Shown here in pieces: positions 24,609-38,186 of a DNA stretch of 64,000 bases. Origin of the DNA: Siderastrea siderea (taxonomy: Eukaryota; Cnidaria; Anthozoa; Scleractinia; Rhizangiidae); contig OZ034969.1 of assembly GCA_964030785.1 (NCBI GenBank), positions 31,979,601 to 32,043,600 on the forward strand. The letters are read 5' to 3'. A program made the translations under genes and the position numbers. Within the stretch, counting starts at the first letter, position 1. The number at the start of each line of letters is the position of its first letter. The notes under the pieces were generated by a model. It made no database searches. It saw nothing but the letters and a program-made list of their open reading frames with translations, and had not been told where the DNA came from.

Positions 24609-24676
24609 TGTATGTGACTTGCGTATCAAGTGTGGCCCTTATGAAAATGAGATCAGAAATGAAAGGAATGGTATAG

Positions 24677-27600
24677 TTACTTCATAAACTCCGGAGATCT
24701 GGCGATGACATTTTCAAACTCTGCGTAAGATAAGAGGCCATCTTCATCTAGGTCTGCTTCCTCCAGCAACTTGAAAGAAAAAAAAACTTTGCATTACTGA
24801 GATCGATCACGGTTCTCTGCCAACCACATTTTGAAACTGAGCCGAACACAGTTATTATAATTAAACACTTACAATCGAGCATTGTTATTTCAAAACTCTT
24901 ATGAGTTTAGTTGCTCATTAAAGCGAATTGATGTCGGGAGGAAAATTGTTGCCGTATGACTCGGTAAGAATGGTTGACCGTGAGGGTGTAGGTGGGGACT
25001 CCCTACATGACACTTACGGAGATGATTTTCATATCTTTCTCGGTTAAAAAGCAAAGCGTACTTTAGTACCACTTAGGGTGTATTCGAAATGACAAGAGTA
25101 AATACAGAATTTTGAAATTGCTGCCATACGTAAGAAGGTTAAGGAGGCAGGCAAGATTTTTCGTCACGGCTCCAAGGTAACTGCACGTAAGAATGACTTC
25201 GAGCAGTGGCCTGTTCTGCCACTTGCGGAAAAGTACTCTGGGTCTTAGAGTACCGCTTTTAATCTTTTAAGCCCCAATAGTGATTAGCAGTAAGAAAATG
25301 AATTTAAAAAATGATCACCACTGATGCATTGTCTTCATGCGTGTTCAAACAAGTTCTCAAAACTAGCAATCAGAAAAATCTATGGCGGCTAGCATGGCTA
25401 GTATATGGAAAATTTGTATACCAATGCTGGGGTTTAAAGGGTTAAACACCAAAAGTGAGAATTCACTTGTCACTTTTGTGCAGGGGTCTCCCGAGATTTC
25501 CTTGGATCTCTGATGGATACTGTATTACCAACTTGTGTTGGGTTAAATTGGATTTTAAAATAATTTTTATTAGGACACAGTACCTTTTCAGTGACAAATT
25601 CCATTTCCTCGTCGGTAAGTTCGTTGGCTGTGATGGCTCGTAAGGTGAGTTTGAGGTCTTCCTTGCCCAGATACTCGTCTTCATCAAAGTCTTGATGTTA
25701 AAGGAGAACATAAAAGACAGAAAGACGTTTCAGTGTATATATCGCAAGTAAGACGCCATGAAACGAATAAAACCATGCATGTCGGCTTGCTTTCAGAATC
25801 CATGGTAAAGAATTTTGTAGAAAATTAAACAGACTACCGTGCTCACTAACTAAAAAGAAACCTTACCAAATATCTTGAATGCATACTTTGCTTTCAACTC
25901 TCTCGGAGCCTACATAAGGATTAAAAAAAAACTTATCAGTATCCTTTACCTCTCAACAATCTCTTCAAGTCATAAAGCTTTTTCTAACTCTACTCTCTGC
26001 TCCACTCCCATGGCAACCGTACGAGCCCTTTACGAAGAAAAGGGACGGTGATGGGTTATTTGGTTGTCAAGTGATCAGTTAGTCTTCTATCTCGCTTTCG
26101 GTCTTTAAGTTAACACAGCACCGGAAAAGGCAAAACCACTTCCCTATTACAGCTATAGATGCAGTAGGAATAATTATAAAGCCATGATTGACTGTACTCG
26201 CGGCTCGCAATTGACCACTCATGTGTCTTGTTAGTCTTGTTATCTCAGTCCCACCACGCGGTTGTTTTGTGCTCTGTAAGATCGCTTGTTCATGTCCCAC
26301 CGGTTTACTTACAGATTCACTAAGGACTGACATCATGTTGAGGAAATCATTAAATGTTAGACCACCGTCTCCATCAGGTGAAAATACCTCACAGATTCTT
26401 CTTCTGAAGGGATTCTCCTGCAAAAATGAAAACAGCAGACGCTACTCAGAGAACAGGAACGAGGCAAAAGATAACCTCTGATAGTAACTACTTATTCCTT
26501 CCTAACAATATGACATCGTGATACCATGCAATAGCTAGCGTGAGATCGGCTGAAAACAACTTAGGTATTTTTTTCTTTTACAAAAACAACAACAACAACA
26601 ACAACAACTTAGGTATTGGTGAAGTCTCCCAAAACGTTTTCAGTATGTTTTCGGATGAGAATCTTCCCTTTTTTCGCTGCGATGGTTGGCAGTAATAGGT
26701 TGAAACGTTTCAACTGAGTTCGATGCCGAAAAACGCAAGCAACCGAATGAAAACGGTTGATGTAATTTACCTAATTGTCTTCAAAGATACCCAACGATAT
26801 GACGTTTTTGGTCTGTTGCCCAGGGTCTCCGGACGCACACGGTCTGTGCGTACCTGCAACGTTCGTTTCCGAGACTCGGCAAAAGGACTGAATTAGAAAT
26901 AAATAAACAAAAACTTTTTGTGATTTTATTCCGGAAACATATTGCTTTTACAACTGACAAAGGTTCTTTGTGTGCGCAAAAGAGAAACCATTAAAAGCTG
27001 TTTCTTAAAAGATGATTCCTTGTTTGCTGGCCGAGGTTTTTCCTGTGGTCTAACTACTGTTCAGCACCAGGCTTTCTCCAATCAAGTACCCGTCCCTCCC
27101 CTGTAAATGTGCCAGGCTTTCTGGATTTCTATCTGGTTTTTTTTTCGGAAGCTTTCAAGCATCCGGCTCAGGCTCAAGCCAGCTAATACGAGTTTCTCTT
27201 ACTTTTAGTTCTGGAAGTTGCTGCAAGAATTTATATTTCAGCTTTGGCTGAACTTCAAGTTCTGTAAAGTCCTCTGGAATGACTTCTGTGTTCAATTCTC
27301 TGTATCTCTTGTGAATCCTGGTCAAATGAAAATCAATAAACAGTGGCAATCGTAATTCAAAGAGCAGGCATCTCCTTTGGCCCAGGCCAAACAAGAACGA
27401 GAAATGATGGAAGACAAGCCTCCAACGCAGACATTCTTTGGGCTTGTCCACAGGTCACCCAAGCTCACTGTGCGAGCGTGGTGATAAATATAAGGATTTG
27501 TGTGGGAATTTAACAAATCATTTCTAGAATCGTAAAATAATTTGTTTTTCGCAAATAAAATTCCTTACTTGTTTCAGTTTGTTAGCGTTTTTCGGCATAT

Positions 27601-28158
27601 TTCCGCAAAGTTATGTTTTTTTGGGACTTGTATGAGAATTCAAATCATGCCTTAATAAGTGCCAAGTGATGAAACATAACTCAGTAAATGACGAGAAAAC
27701 AACTTATTAAGGAAACTCTCATTAACAGGATATCTAGCCTGCGAACGCAGAAGTTTTTCCGGCTGTCGTTCTTTTCCACTAACTTGATCTGGAGTGACTC
27801 TGAGTGACTCTGTATTTCTCACTCAAATTCTAATTTGTTCCTATAAATATTCCATTTCAAATATTTCATCTTAATCATCACACTTTAACCACATGTCCAG
27901 TGTCATATCCGAGAACATTAGTGGCAAGCAGCTGAAATATTACATAGTTTAGACTGAATAATACCCACCTCAAAATATCGGCTCGATTAAAATAAGTACA
28001 GTCCTAAAAAGAAAAGGAAGGAAAAAAACAAATCGATCGGTCATTATGACAATTTAGAACGAAAATATTTAATGATGCCTGAGAGTATTTGGAGAGAGTT
28101 AACAAGCCTGGTATTCCTCAAGTTGATTTTCCGTGAAGGCTGCCTGCTTATTTCCCAT
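24677..28158 (-). CDS. CIB2: CIB2, calcium and integrin-binding protein 2, complete, seven exons
   Basis: Exons: 28158-28108, 28003-27969, 27317-27203, 26417-26313, 25909-25867, 25690-25584 and 24769-24677. Phases agree and give 182 residues, close to the 187 of the vertebrate protein. MGNKQ at the start is an N-myristoylation signal. Recognisable segments are [43 protein letters not shown] and two EF hands ([24 protein letters not shown]). In the family CIB2 binds Ca2+/Mg2+, integrin tails and, in hair cells, TMC channel components. Intron 1 appears to begin with GC after CAG (28107-28106); other introns are GT-AG. The C-terminus ends soon after the last EF hand (SPEFMK). Confidence 0.94.
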
Positions 28159-31100
28159 TCTAAACTAAACCAAGCACATCTGATAACAGAACGCGAAAAT
28201 CTTTTCTCTTACAAGACTTTTTAGAACGCGCGATTTGTGCGGTTTTTGTGATTTTGTGATTCGTGCGAGATTTGTGTGAGGTTTTTTCTTGCCGAAGTGG
28301 ATGGCATTGATTTAGTTTCAAGCCCTTGCACCTGTTTGCTTCCATTAAAATGCTCAGAGCAAAACAAACAACTACATTGGTGCACTTAAAAAAGAACATG
28401 TTTGTTTGCAATTGTTTTTCCTATAATATAAATTCTTGTTTTGAATTCCTTTTATCTGTACAACTTATCAAATAGCCCGATTCACATCTTCCCCACTGTT
28501 TCAGACCTTATTTGTTAAAAATTAATAACATCTCGAGAAATAATCTGAACATTTTTTTACTTAAATTTAAATATATCCACAAATGATTTGCACGTTACCG
28601 CTCTGCTACCTCCGGTGAATGACGCGACTCGCTTTTGTTTTTAAAACAGCTCACGATGAATCTCGTCACAACTCACTGAGTAGATTCCTTTTTTTTTAGA
28701 GTGGCCCAGAGTGAGATGTCCGTTTACTCCTGGTCTACTGAACAATTTTTATTTAATTGTATGATTATTCATTCTTCTCGCACGTTTTGTGCCTATTTTG
28801 CTAAGTCCTTCTGAAGCATTTCCTCGTCCCCTCTCCCTCCCAGCCAGGAGTTTTTGTAGTGGATACCGGCTTGTCACGTGGACTGCAAAGTCAAACCGCC
28901 TTTTTATGCGTACAGTCGCGTACAGTGTGTTGGCTTCGTGTTCGCTGTGTTGGATCAGTAGTGCGAATATTTAGAATTAACTGACTAAAATCCATGATAT
29001 GATGATATCAAACTTGGTTAAGATGTCAATATGCAAGATAAGGTAAGAGCTGATCTGAGTAAAATGATCTATTGTTGTATTGAAAATTTAGTCAATACAG
29101 CAGCATCTATTATTATTACCGGTAAGTTCTTAGCTACTTTTTTGATATGCGGATGTTGTGCTGGAGGAAGACAGCTTGCTTATAAATGAAAATGAAAATG
29201 TTTTTGCTAGCTAAGCCTTCGAGATTTGTTATGCTAGTGCTATACCATGCACGATTTAGGCTCTGAACCATTATGCATATTTTAAAAATCAATGATAATG
29301 TATGCCCCGTAGGGTGAGAGGGGGGGTGACTTTGCCCATGAAAAAGACAGACCCACCCCCCCTACCACTCCTTATCAGTTCAGTTCATTTCTATGGGAAT
29401 TATCAAGGGCCAACTACTGCACCCTGGGTCAGTGACGTGCTCTACCAACTGGGCAATCAAGATAACTACATGTATAGAGCTGGTTGTAACGTGAGTTTGT
29501 GATGTACCGTATTTGATCGAATAAGTGCCCCGGGCGCTTATTTCAAATTTCGTATTCAAGGGGGGCGCTTAATTGAGGAGGGGTGATTATTTGAGGAGAG
29601 GCACTTATTAACAAAATTATAAGGATTCAGAGTTTGTTTCTATGGTGTGGCTTTTATTTAAAAAACATGACGTTTAAGGTAGTTCATTCCACATCTACGT
29701 CGTCATCTCCATCTTCATTATCCTCACTTGATAACTTTCACCTGGTCATTGGTCTCCCGGTGGTCAGACAAAACGATATCTTGAAAAGGATCTTCCCTTT
29801 CTTCATGTATTTTTACTGTGGGCCCCCCAAAATTACATCATACTTAAAATATGTCACACCTGGCAAATTTTTTCCGCTTGTTCCCAGACGCGAGGTTTGT
29901 AGTTCCGTAACTTCAGTTCGTTTTTAGGTATATATACAGGCACACGTAGTTGCATTTCAAAAGTGCCTGATGAGGTGTGCGTTAGTGACATGAAACGCGT
30001 AGGAAAATAAAATAATTTTACAACTCAAGAAGTTCACAGACGTGTTGCTCAATGGTTCAACCTCAAGAAAAATTTAAAAAGACCCTGCCTACAGTTATAG
30101 ATTCTTACATTTTTTATCGGGGAGGTAAGGGCGCTTAATCGAGGAGAGACGCTTATTCGAGGAGAGGCGCTTATTTCAAATTTTGTGTTCAAGAGAGGCG
30201 CTAAATTGATGGGGAGTGGGGGTGCTTATTTGAGAGAGGACGCCTATTCGATCAAATACGGTACCTGTCGTAGTCCAATTTTATCCTTGGTTCAGTTTTC
30301 ATTTTCTTTTGTTTCATATTCATTATTATATATTTAACATAGAAAAGAACAAAGGAAAATGACAATTGAACCAAGAATAAAATTGAACTACAACATACCC
30401 ATGGTTAACACTGAAGATGAATGTAGGTGACACTGAGATATGTGAAACGTCATACATAAGTGAACTGCAGATAAAAGTTTTTAAATACCTGGAAGACCTT
30501 CGCAGTTATGTACCCAAATAAAAATTGGGTAGAGAGACAATAATGAGAAGGAAATTTGTTCCACATCATCTCTCTCTCAGTCTCTAGATGTACATGCAAG
30601 TCACTACTGAACCTGTAATACTTAAAGCACTGATAACCGTAGACAACTACCATCCTTTCCAGGGGAAAGTACATGTAGTTGTACTCCCAGTGTTTCAGAT
30701 ACCTTATTCTTACTAATTTTCTCGTGTACTTAATTTCATGAAAATTCAGGAGCTGTATTTCATGAGTATTAATTTTTGCGATTCTAGGAAAAAGTGAACA
30801 AAAGTGTATTTAATTTCGCATTTTTGCCCTCTGTAGTCTCCTTAACACTAATCTGAGCTGGCCCTGTTTCACAAAATTAAGGGATTTTTCATTAATTAAC
30901 TTTAAGTACACAGAATAAGAGGAAATTACATTTTAAGGGTACTAGCTTCTGGAAATTACCAAAAAAAACCACAAAAATTTAAAAAAATAAGACACCTGGA
31001 AAAACAGTGAATCAGAAGAAGAGTGCTAGTCAAAAACAAGACCAGAAAGATATATATATTGGCAATTCAAGGACAGAAAATAGCAGTAACAGTTATAATT

Positions 31101-33317
31101 CAAGACAATTACCAACAGGCCTATGGCTCACAACATTTGAAATTCATTGTTTTGTTTTCTTATATAATTTTAATAATAAAATGGCATTAAATTTTGCGTG
31201 TTTAATTTTTATGTGCTCTCTTTTTTTAACGAGCATCGAATATTAAATTTTTGTGATTTTGTCTAAAATGTTTAATATTCAAAATTAAGTAGTGCAAAAA
31301 ATAATTAGGTTTAAGTAGCAGGATTCTACCAATACTTAAATTGTGGGCAATTTTTTGAATATAATTTTTTTTATACGTGACTCAATCCAGGACACCTGTG
31401 GCCTACACCATCTAGTCAGAATTGAATTCATTTGAATAATTTACAATGTTTATTCTTTGTTATCACTTCCCCTGCAAAAGCTTGCTGTGTTTGTTTGGAT
31501 TTATTTAACGTTAATTCTTTTTGTTTTGTAGAGTTCTTATGAAAGCCAAAAGGATATTATATCCCTTTAATTTGTGGATGCAAACAATTTTTATTATGAT
31601 TATCATGAACTCCTGAGATGACTAAACACATTTGTGAGGTGTGTGTAATGGTCGTTTTGTTTTTGTTTCGATAATGCTAGCCGTCCCATTCTACATAGCT
31701 AAGAAAGTGAAAGTATAGCACCCGCCCGCCTTCTCACAAAATAACAACCCTTCATCAAAGGTGCTGGTAATGACATCAAATGTAATTCGACTTTGAACTG
31801 TACAAACTCAAAATTTTGGGGAATAGCAATTATACCATGTGCTGTGTACCAATGAAAGTAGTTGATACTTAGAGAGCTTGAGAGATACTGGGATTGCTAG
31901 AGGTTCTAGGAGTAAATTGAAGAAACTATTGTCCTGAGGGGCCACATTCTTTATATTCCAAAACATTTTAACTCTGGCTGGTTAACTTTTTTTAGAGACA
32001 AGTGTCCAAACTATAAATAGGTGTCTGTATTATTGAGAGGTATGAAGTTGTATGAAGATCACAATCAAAAGGACAAAAACTGATTCAATCTCATATGCTT
32101 TTTCTCTCACTTGTCACTGTTTTATTGGGATGAATTGGCCCATCCATACTTAGCCTACTCCCTATGCATTCCTGGCTCCTTTAGGCCTGGATTCTACTAT
32201 TGCACAATGACAACATCCAGGCTTTGCATTGACATTAATGAGACCCACTCCAGATTTTGCATGGTCAATGAGGCAGAGACAATTGCCTGACTTGTGACTT
32301 GGCTGATGGTACAGGTTGTCGCCACCCAAAGAAGCAAACACCTGAGAGTTGCAATTGAAAGTCTTCTAGATAATATTACTTCGAAATCTTTGTGGTAGCC
32401 AATTTAATTTAAGTATATAGCTTTAAAGAAATATTACCACACAGTGTTGTGAGAAATTAAGAGTGTTTTAGTTTCAACATAAACATTTATAGAGTATTAA
32501 TACAAACACCATTTAATGTCTGTTATGTTTCATCACTACTAGGTAATGATGAAACCAAAATCCGACTGTCACTAGCAGCAACTTGATTTTGTCAAGACAT
32601 TAATGTTAACAACGTGAGTATATAATAATTATTTTATATACATATTGTTCACAAAACTAATACTTGGGAAGAGGTACTGTAAAAAACTTCCCCCTACAAT
32701 CTCCCAAGAAAATTACATTAGTATAAGTAAAATAATACCCTAAACATTTTTTTGTTGATGATTTCTATATTTTTCTTTGTTTGTTTGAGTTTAAAAATAT
32801 TTAATTTTTTCAAAGGTTTTCTTTTTCTTTTTTTCTTTGAAATTTCGTCTTTTTTGTTTTTGTTTTGTTTTTCCTCTTTCTTCGCAAGTTCTGATCGCTT
32901 GAATACATGGCAACAAATTATGTACATGAAACGATTTTACAAACGACTGAGCTTGCGTTCACGGTGTCAGCGGTTAACCACCTCATAAACAAAAATACAT
33001 AATTACGTCACGCAACGTTTTGCAACGTTCTGAAACGTTTTCGGGTGATGATCTTGATAAGAACCCGAATCAAAACGAGCTAAAATAACGAAAATTACAA
33101 GCAAAATCTTAAAAGTACAATTAACATGACTGGTGTTAAATTCTCAAACCGTCCTAAGGCTACACGCCAAGTTCTTCGCTTGCGAACGAAAGTACAACTG
33201 TACTCGTCCATTTCACGTCTAGCTCTTCTGGAACTCGAGCACTTGTACTTGTACAAAGTATATAAAGTTCAGCGTTTCTAACTGTAAACCTATTCCTTGT
33301 AGAAAGGAAAGTCAAGT
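28159..33317. other. Intergenic region between CIB2 and the Maf gene
   Basis: A TIR element (29505-30263) is present. ATG with a strong donor at 29031-29042 and a good acceptor at 31531 could make a spliced transcript with only a 16-codon frame. No other supported gene. Confidence 0.5.
29505..30263. mobile_element. 759-bp TIR element
   Basis: The end motif TACCGTATTTGATCGAATA is repeated inverted at 30245-30263. GAGGCGCTTATT-type subrepeats lie inside both ends. The frame at 29634-29927 inside it has no recognised family. Confidence 0.7.
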
Positions 33318-33974
33318 TTATTTTGGTAGAGGCGTGATCTTCAATACCTTCCCCGGCATCTTGCTCACTTGAGTTAACAACTTGACGTACTTTGCTTTGA
33401 ATATGTCCCGCTCTCTCGCAGCTGCAGCTAGCTGTTGTTGTAGTTGTTCCAGCTCTTGTAACAAGCTTTTCTTCTCACTTTCTAGACTGTTTTTAGTCTC
33501 GATTCTTCTCAGCCTAGAATGTTGAGCATAACCCCGATTTTTCAGGGTCCTTCGTCGATGCTTGACTCGAGCGACTTCTTCTTTTGTCAGCCCCCTTTCT
33601 TTCAGGAGTCGATTGAGCTCTTTTACAGAAAGTTCGCGTAGTTCTTTCTCAGTAAACTTTGACTCATTGCCACTAAGTTGCTGTTCTTCGCCAAAAAAGT
33701 GCCCAGTGCTTGTGGAGCTGCTCTCAGAAGGCGAAGGGCTAAATTCATCCGAAGATTTATTTTCAACATTGAAATCTACTGGCTGGTGAAATTCGCTCAA
33801 CCATTCGGGCATTCCGTCGAGGTCCAGGGTTGAATCTGGGACGTTTTGTGCATCTTCTACCTTTTCTTCCGGAGCAATCCAGAAGAGCTCTGACAAGTCT
33901 ACATTGGACTGTTCGAAGAGGAAAGACTGGTCATTCAAGGGTGACACTGCGTTTCTGTCAACGTTGTTGTTCAT
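33318..33974 (-). CDS. Maf-family bZIP transcription factor, intronless
   Basis: The 218 residues have an acidic, Ser-rich N-terminal half, then the Maf extended homology region (about 107-134, SVKELNRLLKERGLTKEEV), basic region (about 138-155, RRRTLKNRGYAQHSR) and leucine zipper (about 163-200). The acidic N-terminus and the ESEK..LL zipper start resemble large Mafs more than small Mafs. It should bind MARE-type sites as a dimer in the nucleus. The Ser-Cys pair usual in Maf basic regions (AQSCR) is His-Ser here (AQHSR). The frame is open throughout with no introns, as is common for Maf genes. Confidence 0.9.
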   Translation of the reverse strand: MNNNVDRNAVSPLNDQSFLFEQSNVDLSELFWIAPEEKVEDAQNVPDSTLDLDGMPEWLSEFHQPVDFNVENKSSDEFSPSPSESSSTSTGHFFGEEQQLSGNESKFTEKELRELSVKELNRLLKERGLTKEEVARVKHRRRTLKNRGYAQHSRLRRIETKNSLESEKKSLLQELEQLQQQLAAAARERDIFKAKYVKLLTQVSKMPGKVLKITPLPK

Positions 33975-36117
33975 TGTGGAATTATTTGAAAGGCGATCGA
34001 TGAACGTACAGGCTTGAAAATTAGAAACGAACGATTCACTTGTAGGTGGAAGACTTCAAATGGCTTCCCAAATGAAGGAGCGAAATATCTTCTCGATCAG
34101 CAAACGAAGACTTGATCAAAACACGTGCGCTCAGTTCGATAGACGACAAGAAATGAAGAACAACCTTTCAGACAACCGCTTATAACCGGTGCAAGACGCA
34201 AGTAAGATTGCACCACTGAATTTCCAAATTTTATTTATTCGATGATGTAATATGTTACTAAAAACGATTCTATTGTTATGATTGGCGCTTCGACCAATCA
34301 CACGCGAGAATGAGTGGGCATGTTCGGGCAGTCACCATGGCGACGATGTGAACGTATGACGAACGGGGAATCCCCTAGCCGGCGTTTCGTGACAGGTTTT
34401 GAAAGCCCGGTGAAGTGTTTTTAAAAACCATTTGAATTATGCGGATTTCTTTATGAAAAATACCGGGATGATTTCGCCTGTATACCCAAATAATTTTCTT
34501 TTCCTTCTGAAACGTAACCTTTGTTTTCGATCTCGATTTCTTTCGAAGCTTCAGACATAATTACGCGCAATGGTGCAACAAGAATAATTAATTTATTTAC
34601 ACTACAAATGAAAAATTTGCCCGCCCGGAAAAAATCCCATCAAATTTAGCGTAAACAAAGAATGTAAGTCGTAAAAATAGGATCATTTAGGGCATGAAAA
34701 AAGACACGACAGTTTTAAAAGTCTTCATTACTTGTGTAGATATTAAACAATCATGACATTCAACAAAGCTTGATTTGTTTTTGTGATCATCAGAGCGTAT
34801 AAATGGGACACGTCACCAAAAATGTCGTAGAACATTACAGCTCCTCGTTTAAAACATTGGTATCCCCTCTAAAGGTTTAATGGCAGCCCGCTTTGTTCTT
34901 TGACGAATGGTTTAAATATAGGCATGACTTAGTTAAGCCATGTTAATTCGTTTAATTAATAGAATCCGTTTTCAGTGTTTTGCGAATATATTTCCATAGA
35001 AGCCCTCTCTTTTTACAAAAAAATGCTCTAGTTGTCCCAAGAAAAAATGTTTAAACCGTTTTCTTCCTTTTTTAACGGACAACTGAAGTTTTCTCCTTTA
35101 TAAACAGGAGTTATCGTTCAGCTTCTAATCGAATTTCAATTTACTGTATTTGGTTACAGCTGTTTCAGCTGTTTGCAGTGCCAAAAAAATTATATTGTTA
35201 CTTAACAGTTTTTCCTGTCAAATCAATCCAATTTACTTTGATTATTCCGCCAACACAAGGGTAGCTAGAATTTTTAGTGACTGCTGAGAAAGAACAAGTT
35301 CGTGATTTTCTGATCCTATGAAGCAAAAATATTTCTTCTACTCCAGGCTATTGCATTTTCTTTCGTGGCATTTCAACATTTTTAACGCTCCGGTAGTCAA
35401 AAACAATTCTCTGTAGTGTTGATATAACAATAATGGCAGAAGTGGTTTCCATGTTCACAAGAGTACACGGTGTATTGGCTTGATTCTCAGACGTTGTCCG
35501 CTACATATCGCGCTATTTCTCTTTACTCTTTCTCGAGGTGGCATGTTTTAAGCGTTCACATAAAGGAGCAAGGGAAAGTTGACGCCAAAAAAAAAAATTG
35601 TTCTAAGGGAAAAAGGAGAAAAGGCTTCGCGCGTCTTTCATAAACACATCACAGTCTGCACGACTCTTTGGTGGAGGCTTTTCTAGCGGACGCTTGCCTC
35701 GATTGGACCGTCCGGATAATCACGCAACTGGTGTGCACGCAAGGGTAGAAAAGGAAGAAACGAAGGGTAAGGAGATGAAACAGAGAATCGGAAAGCTGGA
35801 AAGGGGCTGGCATCAGACACTGTAGTTTAGCGTGTTGTGTTGAAAGTGATTTTGTGATGTCGTGACGGGCCAATATTCTGACGTGGCAGCGTAGAATAGA
35901 GAGGGAGAGAGGTACCCGTTGGGTATTTGCGCTCAAATCCCCCACCCCTCCCTCTTTCTACGTACGTCAGCCGCACACGTTAGAGGAGAAACTGGCGGAG
36001 AATGAAGAAAATTCTTAAATGCTCAATGATTAGAGTTTGATCGCTTCCTATGGCCAACGTTTGAGCTAATCTCTCGCACCAAAAGCCCTCGCAAAACAAA
36101 ATATAACAATTACTGCA

Positions 36118-36396
36118 AGAAAACAGCCGACGTTTCGCGAGGTCGCCACTTGAGGCCTCGCAAAACGACGTCTGAGTAACGAGCGCAGAAATTCCATACT
36201 GATGACGCGTCACTACCCATATGTGGGTAGTGCTTCTGATTGGTTGAAACGAAGTTCCCGCGCGTTTCAACCAATCAGAAGCACTACCTAGATCTGGGTA
36301 GTGACGCGTCATCACTATGGAATTTCTGCGCTCGTTACTCAGACGTCGTTTTGCGAGGGCTCAAGTGGCGACCTCGCGAAACGTCGGCTGTTTTCT
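36118..36396. mobile_element. Foldback MITE, about 133-bp arms
   Basis: The arms (36118-36250 and 36264-36396) are complementary with few mismatches around a 13-base centre. They include ATGACGCGTCA, GGTAGTGCTTCTGATTGG and CGAGGTCGCCACTTGA with their inverses. It would fold as a long hairpin. No coding capacity. Confidence 0.8.
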
Positions 36397-36717
36397 CAGG
36401 CTATTACTGCAACAGACTTTGCTGCCTTGATGCTAATTAATTCAGATTGAAAAGTGTTATAAAACAAATTCTCAGGTCAGTTTGAGCTGGCCATTCCGTC
36501 CGGCCAGCATTGCGTCTTCGAATCACCAAACGTAAAATCTGAAGAAGGTTTACAAATCACTTTTGCACAAGTCAATTTCTTAAAGGTCACGTTGTAGCCT
36601 GTGAACAGGTTCCACGGTGAAGAAATTTTTTCTCGCGTTATTTCTCCATTCACAGGCTACGTAGTCAAGTCGCAGAACTACATTGTTTACGGAAAATAAA
36701 GCGCACTTGCCCGGCCG

Positions 36718-37143
36718 TGACCCCCGGGGGGGCACTCAGTAGATGCTCGGGTAGGGAGGTGCGGCCCGGGTGTTTAAACCCTGCCCCTGTTTAAGACACA
36801 AATCTCTGATTTTGCTACCCTGTTTAAGACAGAATTCAGATTTTTGGTACCCTTTCTAAGACATTTCGCCCAACATCATACCTGCTTTACGGCAAGAATG
36901 GACTACTTAGAGACTGTTGCTTATTTCAATATGCTGTACATTGGCAAACTGGTAAAAATTCGGCTTGTAGTGAGGTTTCTGTACACTAACTACTTCATAA
37001 GGTCGTGTACTGATACCCTGGTTAAGACAAAAATTGATGAAATTGATACCCCGTTTAAGACAAAACCCTCTAAAAACCATACCCTATCGGGCCGCACGTC
37101 CCCGTTAAGGCCATATAAGGGAGTACCCCCCCCGGGACGTGAC
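36718..37143. mobile_element. MITE with C/G-run ends
   Basis: Left end TGACCCCCGGGGGGGCACTC and right end (inverted) CACGTCCCGGGGGGGGTACT are inverted repeats. The interior has repeated CTGTTTAAGACA and CCGTTTAAGACA motifs. Exact ends are approximate because of the homopolymers. Confidence 0.6.
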
Positions 37144-37414
37144 CAAAGTGTTTTTTATCCTGTGACGTCACTGGAAGCGTGATTCCCCGAATTCTCCCCG
37201 AAGCAGCCGCGAATTCTCCCCGAAGCAGCCGGGCCACCGTTATGCCTTTCATTTTCAAATGGGTTTTATTTTCGCGCATTAAAGTTTTTGAGGTAAATCC
37301 CATTTCATTTGTTTATGTGCGTTCTACTTTCATGTCGTTAAGCGGTTTGACGCGCAAACTCTTAAAGCCACTTTTTTTGTAAATGTTTCACAGAAAAAGC
37401 CACAACTACGGAAG

Positions 37415-37634
37415 CCTATAAGGGACATCCGAGATGCGAGATAAAAATGCGGGATAGAGATCGAAAATGCAAGATGCGACATAGAAAATGCTAGATGCGA
37501 GATAAAAAATTCGAGATGCGATATAAAAGATGCGAGATGCAAGGTAAAAAATGCGAGATGCGAGATAGAAAAAGCGAGATGCGAAATAAAAATACGCGAG
37601 ATGCGAGATAAAAAATGCGAGATGCGAGGTAGCA
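37415..37634. repeat. Minisatellite of GATGCGAGATA-type units
   Basis: About twelve degenerate units of ATGCGAGATGCGAGATAAAA type. The same family lies at 58455-58610 in the opposite orientation. Confidence 0.85.
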
Positions 37635-37663
37635 AGGGACGGACCATTAGAAAAGTGATGGGG
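37635..37663. repeat. 29-bp repeat, inverted partner at 57940-57968
   Basis: The outer end reads AGGGACGGACCATTAG. The same 29 bases occur inverted at 57940-57968. A long G-run follows inward, matched by a C-run before the partner. Confidence 0.7.
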
Positions 37664-38186
37664 TGGGGGGGGGGGGGGAATTTTTAGCGTGCCAGAATTT
37701 TTTTTTGGCCCATTTCCTGTGCAAGAATATTTTTTTTGGCTACAGCCCTATGCATGAATTTCTTTTTTCAGAAAATATTTTCCTTATGTACAATTTGCTA
37801 TTGAATTAATTAAACACAATGCAACTTTGTCTTACTAAATACATAGCTTGTACTGTTACGTTACTTTACATTTTTATAAAGTTTATTTTATTACAAAACA
37901 CTTTTTAATATTGTTTGCTTTAAAATTTAGAGCGATTTTCGTCGGACCATGAAACAGTTTCTAGTAGTTAGTGTATAATAGTATCTATTAAAGTGTATTA
38001 GTCTAGTCTAATCTTTAGATCAGACTACAGTCTATCAGTAGGTCTAATGACTAGGTCTATTCATGACAACAAACCCTTTTGTCTAAAAACTCACAAGTTT
38101 ATTGTAATTCAGAACTGTTCAGGATTACGTTAATAAAATAATCACTGGTCCAGCTTGCTTGAGTTCATTGCTTTCGACACTTTATT

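Larger units (their letters stand above)
20446..24676. other. Intergenic region with repeats
   Basis: A possible plus-strand first exon (ATG near 20762, donor GTAAAT) and a lysine/glutamate-rich 68-codon frame at 22349-22555 are present, but neither has recognisable homology. Otherwise it holds the microsatellite, MITE, TIR element and SINE listed here. Confidence 0.45.
33975..38186. other. Intergenic region between the Maf and transposase genes
   Basis: It holds the Maf upstream region, a foldback element, a MITE and a minisatellite listed separately. I see no supported coding gene. Confidence 0.5.

Noticed and set aside
36118..36396. CRISPR-like or regulatory repeat array
   Set aside because: It is a single inverted pair, not spaced direct repeats; a foldback MITE explains it. 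No CRISPR array is present in the window.
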